A stretch of DNA of 64,000 bases, from contig JACPKQ010000022.1 of assembly GCA_016186995.1 (NCBI GenBank), forward strand, positions 1 to 64,000, in the 5' to 3' direction. The notes below the pieces were generated by a model, which saw nothing but the letters and a program-made list of their open reading frames with translations, searched no databases and was not told the origin of the DNA. Shown one piece after another: positions 49,601 to 56,603 of the stretch. Numbering within the stretch: the stretch's first letter is position 1; each line of letters opens with the position of its first letter. Origin of the DNA: Deltaproteobacteria bacterium. GTDB taxonomy: Bacteria; Bdellovibrionota; JACOXK01. Made by a program: the position numbers and the translations under genes.

Positions 49601-49840
49601 AACATTCTTCTTTTGAAAAAAATGGATGAAGATATTGAAAATAAAAACTGGACAACACCAGAAAAACAAAGCGCCCACGCAGATATTGAGGGTTTTAGAA
49701 AGCTTGTTTTAGAAACTAGAGAAAAGGCTCAAGCCGCGGCTCAAAGCTTTTCAGACATGCATGATTTTCAGCTTCAATTCGTTCTTGGCTTAGAAGAAAG
49801 AAGCCTGTATGAGGAGATGGCCCAGGAGATTTTAAAATAA
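46658..49840 (+). CDS. very large exported coiled-coil protein (1060 aa), unknown function
   Basis: Signal peptide ITIIGFFFFFSLTSLVLAAS (GTG start with AAGGAG upstream). Residues 25-470 are charged and helical (KQKQADLIYVEEAQQKIRQI-type heptads); two in-frame palindromic repeats encode EIAASSSTPRNDWENK near residue 340 and DSRLHGHDGEA near 380. Around 510-560 there is a hydrophobic patch (MLGFAGAASYIVSQ), then a Gly/Gln/Asn/Pro-rich stretch to about 740, and a final helical region to the end (DIHEMSYREIKYEEMNFR). No known domain recognised. It shares architecture (signal peptide, coiled coil, low-complexity Gly/Gln/Asn) with the two upstream genes, suggesting one system. It abuts ilvA. Confidence 0.72.
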   Translation: MKQITIIGFFFFFSLTSLVLAASITPTHFERRLEDLQIGTTRTSIIDHIRAVQKQMEKQKLHGGLQFLPEGVHPHILTQDAEKVYSQYIESGKLTANQLFQAIQRQKQADLIYVEEAQQKIRQIKQLDAISRTDPVNQELEVAKKAYIAELNRLKAEDTTLLPDDTSLEKISRIRLTKELKNSTSYKEFMLKKEEVERNKTARAAEKAAKEKELNDFLTNPSTLGFEKEKITSLTLDDKRNWLEAIQSNYATLSKDPNFKALQKGTQDEVKNLAIEKAKMPLFTLQGQRQIEHNKTKLFEMFAGLTGKDRETLSYDATTFQDDVGILNEVSDFLGGEIAASSSTPRNDWENKLTMTKEKRTNLLTHAEELRSKAKEIDSRLHGHDGEAGVSDPVERVKLERQSALLDRRAKLFEEAGSHLMNEDVAPGAQTVQEVNKEIQKEKKALAKDKKESGALMATLILPETTQQTRQKELLAGRQKRLAQEQDPDSQVNKIDWAALCENEDNSSQFFNPEMWQGMLGFAGAASYIVSQRRLYEKGSRDATFHATRALAVVGSSFLMDEPQDPAKTFMRQPVDAAIIPNQQLGQMFGVGGNPGTFTGSAQQALEPSQRLALATQLRGMGYDITNPDVQKFFGLSTNGMAPQGTQNILGFNPLTPAISGTQFGQNQVLSPTQGKQGFGNFIRNISAMQQSANGYNREMANHMPYRANNTFAEAVRSASRAQGVVAGFDTAASNVQGLEDRAGFVTPDAQGNVSAAVLTDPLVAIQSADLQIQDKIQELLRQVYPVQLEYYKASEDLSIGPDGLMIGSYKPSEMRKNMNRRNAAYFQLIRMKTEIDKLRELRSMLPNSPEIAQRIMQGGIAITSFLENIQEFFFFKTAFALQKQENIYDKVLPYVLNQDTQGLKKLLRNYTLVPNWRSILREEKKRINEMKELTIKQLQKTKEELKNLMKYEQKDIHEMSYREIKYEEMNFRAITSQTEQNILLLKKMDEDIENKNWTTPEKQSAHADIEGFRKLVLETREKAQAAAQSFSDMHDFQLQFVLGLEERSLYEEMAQEILK
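47665..47701. repeat. degenerate family B repeat inside the 1060-aa gene
   Basis: GAGATTGCCGCGTCGTCTTCGACTCCTCGCAATGAC, translated in frame as EIAASSSTPRND, the known protein reading of GAGATTGC...GCAATGAC palindromes. Confidence 0.7.
47787..47812. repeat. family A palindrome inside the 1060-aa gene
   Basis: TAGATTCCCGCCTTCACGGGCATGAC, in frame as DSRLHGHD. It lies about 90 nt after the family B copy, in the linker between two helical segments. Confidence 0.78.
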
Positions 49841-51043
49841 ATGGTTAAGCTTAAAGATATTGAAAAGGCTTACGAGTTCATTCAAGCAGAACTCATAACA
49901 ACACCGCTTAAAGAAACGCGGCATTTTTCTAACATGATTGGTGTCCCCATTTATTTAAAAATGGAAAACCTTCAGCATACAGGATCTTTTAAGGTAAGGG
50001 GTGCCACCAATAAAATACTTAAGCTTACAGAGCAAGAAAAAAAACAAGGAGTTGTGGCGGCCTCAGCCGGTAATCATGCTCAAGGGGTTGCCTCCATTGC
50101 AACACGTTTAGGGATTGCTTCTACCATTTTCATGCCTGAGACAACTCCGTTTGTAAAAATTGTTTCAACCCGTGGTTTTGGGGCACACGTTGAGCTTCAA
50201 GGAAAAAGTTACGATGAAGCCTTTCTCGCTGCTCAAAAATACTGTGAAGAAAACAAAAAAGTTTTTATTCATGCCTTTGAAGATGATGATGTTATTGCAG
50301 GTCAAGGAACGGTCGCCCTTGAAGTTTTAAACCAGCTTGAAAGTTTTGATAGAATTCTTGTTCCTATTGGGGGTGGTGGGCTTATTTCTGGAATTTCTAT
50401 TGCCCTTAAAGAAAAAAATCCAAAAATCGAAGTGATAGGTGTGCAAACAGAGGCTGCACAAGCAATGTATCAATCTTTTCATAATAAAAAACTAGTCACA
50501 ACTTATGAAACAAAACCTTCTATTGCAGAGGGTATTGTTGTCAAACAACCCAGCCCCAAAATGTATGAAATCATTTCGCATTATGTGGATGATGTTGTTC
50601 TTGTGCGTGAAGAAGAAATTGCAAGTGCTATTCTTTTGCTTATGGAAAGATCTAAAACGGTTGTTGAAGGCGCCGGAGCAGCCTCTATGGCTGCTGCTTT
50701 GCAAGGTTACGCAAAAGGAAAAACAGTCGTACTTTTAAGTGGGGGCAATATTGATGTTACTATGATTTCAACCATTATTGGAAGAGGCTTGGTTAAGGAA
50801 GGCCGTCTGCTTCGTATCTCTGTGAAGGTTCCCGATAAACCCGGGAGTCTTCACAGACTTACGAAAATTTTAGCAGAGCTTGGAGCTAATATTATGCAGA
50901 TCGAGCATGACAGGCTTTCTTCTACATTGGCTATGGGTGAAACAGACATCAGCCTTGCCATGGAGACAAAGGGGCCTGACCACATCGAAAAAATTTTAAA
51001 CGAGCTTAAAAATTCAGATTATACCTTTCGAAAATATCAATAA
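49841..51043 (+). CDS. ilvA: threonine ammonia-lyase (biosynthetic-type, with ACT domain)
   Basis: PLP-dependent deaminase of threonine to 2-oxobutanoate, leading to isoleucine. The 400-aa protein has the PLP lysine in HTGSFKVRGATNKI near residue 53, VAASAGNHAQGVA, the phosphate-binding loop PIGGGGLISG near 180, VLLSGGNIDVTM, and a C-terminal single ACT domain (RISVKVPDKPGSLHRLTKILAE). Length and single ACT match the TdcB/short IlvA type. Its ATG directly follows the stop of the 1060-aa gene, so it may be expressed by read-through. Confidence 0.94.
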   Translation: MVKLKDIEKAYEFIQAELITTPLKETRHFSNMIGVPIYLKMENLQHTGSFKVRGATNKILKLTEQEKKQGVVAASAGNHAQGVASIATRLGIASTIFMPETTPFVKIVSTRGFGAHVELQGKSYDEAFLAAQKYCEENKKVFIHAFEDDDVIAGQGTVALEVLNQLESFDRILVPIGGGGLISGISIALKEKNPKIEVIGVQTEAAQAMYQSFHNKKLVTTYETKPSIAEGIVVKQPSPKMYEIISHYVDDVVLVREEEIASAILLLMERSKTVVEGAGAASMAAALQGYAKGKTVVLLSGGNIDVTMISTIIGRGLVKEGRLLRISVKVPDKPGSLHRLTKILAELGANIMQIEHDRLSSTLAMGETDISLAMETKGPDHIEKILNELKNSDYTFRKYQ

Positions 51044-51088
51044 AAGCCAGGGTCTAGTATTTCTCTTTTTACAACTTTAAGTTCTTAA

Positions 51089-51245
51089 AAATGGTTACTA
51101 TCTTTCGCTTCATGGCTCGCTGTAGTTGTCCCACATGAATTTCGCTTTATCCCGTAAGTGCTAAAGCACTGTCCGGGATGAGAGAGTTCTGAATATTTAC
51201 GAACTTTGGGCTGTGCTTTACTTCCGCTCCAGATAGTAACCATTT
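51089..51245. repeat. MITE-like element family E, copy 2, with nested palindrome
   Basis: Ends AATGGTTACTATCTTTCGCT and ACTTCCGCTCCAGATAGTAACCATT are inverted repeats; the centre again contains ATCCCGTAAGTGCTAAAGCACTGTCCGGGAT. Left flank AACTTTAAGTTCTTAAAAATGG is the composite boundary. Confidence 0.85.
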
Positions 51246-51277
51246 TTTCACATGAACTCGAAATAGATCTATAGGGC

Positions 51278-51503
51278 AAAAGATAGGGATAGTGCTTACA
51301 GAGGGTCGTGTCGGAAGGAAATCTGGCTTGGCCCACATAGAATATGTGGCAGATTGACTGAGACGCGAGGGCCAGGCTTTTATGAATCATTTTTTAGTTT
51401 CACAAAAATGATTCATAAAAAAGATAATTCCCGGAGCCAAATTATTTTTTCCTAATAAAAAAAAGTGACGCCGTACCCGAAGGAAGTACTATCCCTATCT
51501 TTT
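51278..51503. repeat. MITE-like element family D, copy 3, with variable centre
   Basis: Left end AAAAGATAGGGATAGTGCTTA, right end GAAGTACTATCCCTATCTTTT, perfect terminal inverted repeats of about 12 bp. The interior shares the GGGTCGTGTCGGAAGG and GACGCCGTACCCGAAGG segments with other copies but has an extra AATGATTCATAAAAAAGA palindromic block. Copies E2 and D3 fill the 547-nt gap 51044-51590. Confidence 0.85.
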
Positions 51504-51590
51504 GTGCCCATTTTAAGAATTTAAGTTTGGATCATTTTTCCTGTGCTTGAAAAATGTTGAAAATCGCGTTCTTCCCTATATCATGGGGGT

Positions 51591-52766
51591 GTGAATGGAA
51601 AAGAAATTGTCATTCTTGAGGGTGCGAGAACTCCTTTTGGAGCTTTTGGTAAGGCCTTTATAAATACATCAGCAACAGAGTTGGGTGTTATGGCAGCCCG
51701 TGGCGCACTTCACAAAAGTGGAATGGGTGTTTCTGATATTAATAGTGTTATTTTTGGAAATGTAGCCCAAACAAGTTCGGATGCTGCTTACATAGCCAGG
51801 CACATTGGTCTTAAAGTAGGGGTTCCCGAAAACATTCCTGCCCTCGCGCTTAACCGCTTGTGTGGCTCTGGATTCCAGGCAGTAGTGAGTGCAACTCACG
51901 AAATTTTATTAGATGAGGCAGATTGTGTTTTAGCAGGTGGGGCTGAAAACATGAGTCAGGCCCCCTATGTTTTAAGAAAAGCTCGTTTTGGAATGCGTCT
52001 TGGACATGGAGAGCTTGAAGATGCTTTGTGGGGAGCTCTCACAGATACCCATGTCAATCTTCCCATGGCCATGACAGCTGAGAATCTAGCTCAAGAATAT
52101 AAAATTTCTCGCAAACAATGTGATGAATATGCTTTTTTATCCCAACAAAGAACCAAAAAAGCACAAGAGAACTCTTATTTCAAAGAAGAAATTTGGCCTT
52201 GTGAATTAAAAACAGGAAAAATTGAAATAGACGAACATCCAAAGCCATAGTCAACTTTAGAAAAACTTGCCTCTTTACCTCCACTTTTTAAAAAAGATGG
52301 GTTTGTGACAGCAGGAAACGCAAGTGGTATTTGTGATGGAGCAGCAGCTCTTATTGTGACAACAAAAGAAAAGGCTCATGATCGCGGGCTTCCCTATTTG
52401 GGAAAGATTTTAAGCTATGCATCATGGGGGTGTGATCCAAAGCGTATGGGTTTGGGGCCTGTGGGTGCAATTCAAAAAGCACTTAATAAAATTGAAATGA
52501 CAGTGGACGAGATGGATCTTGTTGAAGTGAATGAAGCTTTTGCAGCTCAGTATTTAGTAGTTGAAAAAGAATTGAAATTAGATCGTAACAAAACGAATGT
52601 AAATGGAGGTGCCATTGCATTAGGCCATCCATTAGGGGCAAGTGGAGCTCGTATTCTTTTAACACTTTTAAAAGAACTCAAAAGAAGAGAGTTAAAATAT
52701 GGTGTTGGCTCTGCCTGTATAGGCGGAGGTATGGGGATTGCTGTTGTTGTAGAGGCGTCTGCCTAG
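51591..52766 (+). pseudogene. atoB: acetyl-CoA acetyltransferase (thiolase) interrupted by one in-frame TAG
   Basis: A full-length thiolase frame (391 codons plus stop) with a single internal amber codon at 52248-52250. The two track ORFs are in the same frame. Catalytic residues: Cys in LNRLCGSGFQAV near residue 88, His in [17 protein letters not shown] and Cys in [11 protein letters not shown] at the C-terminus. The stop interrupts the conserved IDEHPKP[14 protein letters not shown], where homologues carry an ordinary residue; CAG to TAG would explain it. TAG is used as a genuine terminator elsewhere in the window. Followed after 8 nt by gcdH, so the pair probably served lysine or fatty-acyl catabolism. 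Confidence 0.9.
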
Positions 52767-52774
52767 AGGTTATT

Positions 52775-53941
52775 ATGGAATCTTTTAAAGGCTTAGATTT
52801 TTACAATTTAGACGAACTTTTGACTCAAGAAGAAAAAATGATTCGAAAAACGGTGAGGGATTTTGTTGACAAAGAGCTTCTTAAAAATATTGCCGAAAAT
52901 TATGAAAAAGCACTTTTTCCAAAAGAATTAATTCCCAAAGTAGGGGCACTTGGGCTTTTAGGAGCTAATCTTAAAGGCTATGGCTGTGCTGAGCTAGGAA
53001 ACACAGCTTATGGGCTCATTTTGCAGGAACTTGAAAGAGGAGATTCAGGATTAAGAAGTTTTGTTTCTGTTCAGGGATCTCTTGTTATGTATCATATTCA
53101 TACTTTTGGTTCAGAAGTGCAGAAAAAAAAATGGCTTCCAAAACTTCAAAAAGGTGAGGCCATTGGCTGTTTTGGTTTAACAGAACCTGATTCAGGTTCT
53201 GATCCAAGCAGTATGAAAACAAAAGCAGAGAAAAAGGGTGGGCATTATATTTTAAATGGTTCCAAAGCGTGGATTACAAACGGAACAGTGGCAGATGTCG
53301 CTGTTATTTGGGCAAGAACAAAAGAGGGTATTCGTGGGTTTTTAGTTGAAAAGGGAACACCTGGTTTTGAAACGCGAGATATTAAAGGAAAGCTAGCACT
53401 ACGTGCTTCTATTACAAGTGAGCTCTTTTTAAGTGATGTAAAAATTCCAGAAGAAAATCTTTTGCCTCATTCAGAAGGATTAAAATCAGCACTCATGTGT
53501 TTGAATCAAGCTCGATTTGGTATTTCATGGGGTGTTATAGGGGCAGCAGAGGCTTGTTATCATCAAGCCCTTGAATATTCTAAAGAAAGAATTGCTTTTA
53601 AAAAACAACTTGCTTCTTATCAGATTGTTCAACAAAAATTAGCATGGATGCTCACAGAAATTACAAAAGCACAACTTTTAGTGTGGAGACTTTCACAATT
53701 GAAAGATCAAGGTACCCTCAAGCACTATCATATTTCTTTAGCAAAAAGAAATAACTGTTGGATGGCTTTGGAAATTGCACGCATGGCGCGTGATATGTTG
53801 GGTGCCAATGGAACAGCTTATGAATACATTGTTGGAAGACATATGTGTAATTTAGAAGCTGTTAAGACCTATGAAGGAACGCACGATATCCATACTCTTA
53901 TTTTAGGAGAGGCTATTACAGGTATACCTGCTTTTTCATGA
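52775..53941 (+). CDS. gcdH: glutaryl-CoA dehydrogenase-type acyl-CoA dehydrogenase
   Basis: FAD enzyme of 388 aa. The GCDH-type segment KGYGCAELGNTAYGLILQEL and ELERGDSGLRSFVSVQGSLVM includes the Arg that binds the glutaryl carboxylate in characterised enzymes. FGLTEPDSGSDPSSM and NGSKAWITNG are FAD/substrate motifs; the catalytic Glu lies in KTYEGTHDIHTL. It would convert glutaryl-CoA to crotonyl-CoA in lysine/tryptophan breakdown. It overlaps the following ccdA-like gene by ATGA. The partner thiolase upstream is broken. Confidence 0.92.
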   Translation: MESFKGLDFYNLDELLTQEEKMIRKTVRDFVDKELLKNIAENYEKALFPKELIPKVGALGLLGANLKGYGCAELGNTAYGLILQELERGDSGLRSFVSVQGSLVMYHIHTFGSEVQKKKWLPKLQKGEAIGCFGLTEPDSGSDPSSMKTKAEKKGGHYILNGSKAWITNGTVADVAVIWARTKEGIRGFLVEKGTPGFETRDIKGKLALRASITSELFLSDVKIPEENLLPHSEGLKSALMCLNQARFGISWGVIGAAEACYHQALEYSKERIAFKKQLASYQIVQQKLAWMLTEITKAQLLVWRLSQLKDQGTLKHYHISLAKRNNCWMALEIARMARDMLGANGTAYEYIVGRHMCNLEAVKTYEGTHDIHTLILGEAITGIPAFS

Positions 53942-54705
53942 CACAAGATAATATTTCCTTTTTTGTTGCATTTGCCGCAGGACTTCTTTCTATTTTGTCA
54001 CCTTGCGTTTTACCTCTTTTACCTTCTTATGTTTCTTATATTACAGGTATTTCTTTCGATGAACTGACAAGTGCAGTTTCAGTTGTGGATTCCCGCTTTC
54101 GCGGGAATGACAGAGGAGCAAGAGCAGTTTTTAAAACAACTTTAAGACATTCTCTCTTTTTTATTTTTGGTTTTTCTTTTGTCTTTATTTTTTTAGGTGC
54201 CTCGGCAAGTTTTTTAGGGGGGCTTCTCAATCAATACCAAGATTTAATAACCAAAATAGGCGGTGGTATCCTTATTATTTTTGGACTTCATCTTGTGGGG
54301 GTTATGAAGCTTGGTTTTTTAGAAAAAGAAAAAAAGGCAGATTTTAAAACAAAACCCACAGGACTTTTAGGGTCTTTCATTGTTGGGGTTATTTTTGCAG
54401 CTGCCTGGACGCCTTGTGTAGGGCCTATTTTAGGGGGTATCCTGACTTTAGCGGCTACACAAGGAAATGTGGGTTATGGTGTTTATTTGCTAACCGCTTA
54501 TTCAATAGGGTTTGCTCTTCCTTTTCTTTTGTTTTCACTCTTTCTTAATTCTTTTTTATTTCATTTTCAAAATTTTAAAAAACACATTCATTGGGTTTCG
54601 GTGTTGAGCGGAATTCTTTTGCTTGTTTTAGGAGTGACTCTTATAACAGGGCATTTTACTTCTCTAGCAGGCTATCTTTCACGATTTAATTTCATAAATT
54701 TTTAA
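53938..54705 (+). CDS. ccdA: CcdA/DsbD-type thiol-disulfide membrane transporter with repeat insert
   Basis: A 255-aa six-helix membrane protein moving reducing equivalents to the periplasm. Signature motifs are LLSILSPCVLPLLPSYVSYI with Cys near residue 24 and AAAWTPCVGPILGGIL with Cys near 160. Between helix 1 and helix 2 a family A palindrome encodes VVDSRFRGNDRGA in frame, lengthening the loop. The protein may support the selenoprotein, MsrAB or DUF255 redox systems or cytochrome c maturation; inference. Confidence 0.9.
   Translation: MTQDNISFFVAFAAGLLSILSPCVLPLLPSYVSYITGISFDELTSAVSVVDSRFRGNDRGARAVFKTTLRHSLFFIFGFSFVFIFLGASASFLGGLLNQYQDLITKIGGGILIIFGLHLVGVMKLGFLEKEKKADFKTKPTGLLGSFIVGVIFAAAWTPCVGPILGGILTLAATQGNVGYGVYLLTAYSIGFALPFLLFSLFLNSFLFHFQNFKKHIHWVSVLSGILLLVLGVTLITGHFTSLAGYLSRFNFINF
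54087..54111. repeat. family A palindrome inside the ccdA-like gene
   Basis: GGATTCCCGCTTTCGCGGGAATGAC, stem ATTCCCGC/GCGGGAAT, translated in frame as DSRFRGND in the loop after the first membrane helix. Confidence 0.87.
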
Positions 54706-55402
54706 TGAAACTGACAAGATAAGGGGTCAGTGAAGCACGGGCTGTATCAGAATTTTTCTTCAATTTTTTAAGCTGAAATCTTTTTTTAAAAAAGAAAAAC
54801 TTACTTGAAATATCAGGTACATCTTCATGAGCTGGGTCAAGAACAACTCTCATTTCAATAAAAGGAATGGAAGCTTTATGGGCCACTTCCGCAACGCCAT
54901 AGCCTTCCATATTAATGGCAAGGCAATCAAGTTTTTTACCCAGTTCTTGTTTTCTTTTTGCTGTAAGAATGGGCTCTTGAGTAGTCAGTGTTTTACCGCT
55001 GACTATTTTTACGTCTTTAATCGATTTCGCAAGATTTAAAAAGTTTTCATGGCTTGTGTAAAACCGAAGAGTGTCTGCATTGAGAATAAGTTTTTCACTT
55101 AAAACGATATCCCCAGGTTGTAAATCTGTGTGCGTACCACCACAAAAACCAGTAAGGATAATGCAACGTGGAGAAACAATCTCTAAAGCAGCACGAGTGG
55201 CTCTGGCTGCCCTGTGAAGCCCAACACCTGATTGTACAAGAATAACTTTAGTATTTTCAAGTTCTCCTGAAAAAAATACCATTTTTTTGAAACTGGTGTG
55301 ACGTAAATTTTTTAAATGCCCTTTTAAGTCTTTCAGCTCCTCTTTTAAGGCAGCAATGATAAGAATAGGTTGAGAATGGGGCATATCACTTATAATCATC
55401 GC
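54692..55402 (-). CDS. purine/uridine phosphorylase-superfamily (MTA/SAH nucleosidase-like) protein
   Basis: About 236 aa. It has ILIIAALKEELKDL at the start, GVGLHRAARATRAALEIV, the phosphorylase signature ILTGFCGGTHTDLQPGDIVL and NMEGYGVAEVAHKASIPF with the nucleoside-binding Met-Glu. It resembles MTA/SAH nucleosidases and hopanoid-associated phosphorylases; substrate not resolved. Starts at 55402 or 55384 are both possible. The gene overlaps or abuts the upstream phosphatase gene, and its 3' end overlaps the convergent ccdA-like gene by 14 nt. Confidence 0.8.
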   Translation of the reverse strand, partial: AMIISDMPHSQPILIIAALKEELKDLKGHLKNLRHTSFKKMVFFSGELENTKVILVQSGVGLHRAARATRAALEIVSPRCIILTGFCGGTHTDLQPGDIVLSEKLILNADTLRFYTSHENFLNLAKSIKDVKIVSGKTLTTQEPILTAKRKQELGKKLDCLAINMEGYGVAEVAHKASIPFIEMRVVLDPAHEDVPDISSKFFFFKKRFQLKKLKKNSDTARASLTPYLVSFIKNL

Positions 55403-55955
55403 ATACCCACTGAGGAATTTCAAAAGCCCAGGATTGAATAGTTTTATATAGTATAGGAAAGGCGCTTCTATGGAAGCCATGGTTTTTTAAATCAGTCGTT
55501 ATTTTTTTTGAAAGAGCTTCTGCATCATATTCTTCTTGAAAGCATGCATTTTCACGAATAGTCACAGCGGCTGATAAAGCGCCTGTTCGATCACTTCCAT
55601 AATGGCAATGAATGTATACCTTTTCTTCTTTGTTTGTTTTTTTTATAAGATATGCAAATGCTTTTTGAAGCATTTTGTAATCAAAGTTTTTATCTGTGCG
55701 CCACAGTAAAAGAATAGGGAAAATGGCGCACTTCATATTATATTTTTCACAGAGTTCATTATCGTCAGGATGGAGTTTTGTTCTGAGATTAATAATCGTA
55801 TAAATTCCTTGTTCATTTAAAAACTTAAAATCGTCTTCTGAATCAACACGTGCCCCTCGGTAAACAAAGGGTGTTACAACCCCAAAGTTTTTAACAGGTT
55901 CTGCATAAAGGCTTGTCTTTCCAAGTAAAAATAAAATAAGAAAAATCTTTTTCAT
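55386..55955 (-). CDS. exported dual-specificity/tyrosine phosphatase-like protein
   Basis: A 189-aa protein with a signal peptide (KKIFLILFLLGKTSLYAE). The cysteine phosphatase P-loop is HCHYGSDRTGAL (HCxxGxxR), with a conserved N-terminal GVVTPFVYRGARV and IINLRTKLHPDDNE, as in the DSP family of bacterial phosphatases acting in the periplasm or outside. Co-directional with the phosphorylase-like gene. Substrate unknown. Confidence 0.85.
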   Translation of the reverse strand: MKKIFLILFLLGKTSLYAEPVKNFGVVTPFVYRGARVDSEDDFKFLNEQGIYTIINLRTKLHPDDNELCEKYNMKCAIFPILLLWRTDKNFDYKMLQKAFAYLIKKTNKEEKVYIHCHYGSDRTGALSAAVTIRENACFQEEYDAEALSKKITTDLKNHGFHRSAFPILYKTIQSWAFEIPQWVCDDYK

Positions 55956-56048
55956 GCTTCATAAAGCTACCACGATGGTTTTGGAATCTCAAGTAAACCT
56001 GCATTTTCGAGATGACAATAAGAAATTTCTTTTGTTAAACTAGAGTGT

Positions 56049-56603
56049 ATGAAGATATTAAATCGTGGTGATAAAGTACCCATTCTTCAGTTTAAAAGCC
56101 CCGACGGAAGTCCTATCCTTTTCAATCCTGAAAAGGAAAATCGTCTTAAACTACTGATTTTTTTAAGACATCTTGCCTGACTCCTTTGTCAGGAGCACTT
56201 GGTCGAAGTGCAAAAAAATAAAGATCAGTTTGAGGCTTGCGGTGTTGATATTATAATTGTTTCTTTTTCTGAAGGACTTAAGCTTCAAGAGTATATTGAA
56301 TATTATAAATGGATTTTTCCTATTTATTCAGATGCTGAAAGAAAAATTTATAAACTTTTTGGTTTGGGAAGGGCCAGAAAAACTCAAATTTTTACTTTTG
56401 GTGTTATATGGAAGTATTTAAAACTTATAGCTCAAGGCAAAAAACTTAAAAAAACAAATGAAGATGTGTATCAATTGGGTGGCGATTTTATGATAGATGG
56501 AAAAGGTATTCTTCAGTATTGCTTTGAAAGTGAAAACCCCGATGATAGGCCCAGCATAGAAGAGCTTTTAAAAACTGCTAAGAATTATCTACAATCAGTT
56601 TAA
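56049..56603 (+). CDS. selenocysteine-containing peroxiredoxin-like protein (UxxC), TGA at codon 44
   Basis: The frame from ATG 56049 is uninterrupted to TAA 56603 except for TGA at 56178-56180, giving 184 aa with Sec44. The context FLRHLA-U-LLC-QEHL aligns with FLRHFGCPFCREHL of AhpC/TSA (AhpC-TSA_2, Prx-like) proteins, so Sec replaces the first Cys of the CxxC pair. The remainder (GVDIIIVSFSEG, IYSDAERKIYKLFGLGRA, QLGGDFMIDGKG) is typical of that family. A SECIS-like hairpin follows at once. The ORF track shows only the part after the TGA. It probably reduces peroxides or disulfides in the cytosol. selA/B/C/D are not in this window. Confidence 0.88.
56178..56211 (+). promoter_or_regulatory. 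SECIS-like element for the UGA codon
   Basis: Immediately 3' of the TGA: a helix CTCCT/AGGAG (56181-56195), and a second helix GCACTT/AAGTGC (56195-56200 with 56206-56211) closing the loop GGTCG. The loop begins with GG, 20 nt after the TGA; bacterial SECIS models require a stem-loop 16-37 nt downstream with G in the first two loop bases. The loop GGTC is the same as in E. coli fdhF. Confidence 0.8.

Noticed and set aside
51085-51390. ORFs 51085-51390 and 51147-51338 (minus)
   Set aside because: Translations of repeat copies E2/D3; same peptide signatures as those at 27 kb.
52248-52250. TAG in the thiolase as a pyrrolysine or reassigned codon
   Set aside because: TAG ends several intact genes in the window, and the position is not a known Pyl site; a nonsense mutation or sequence error is simpler.
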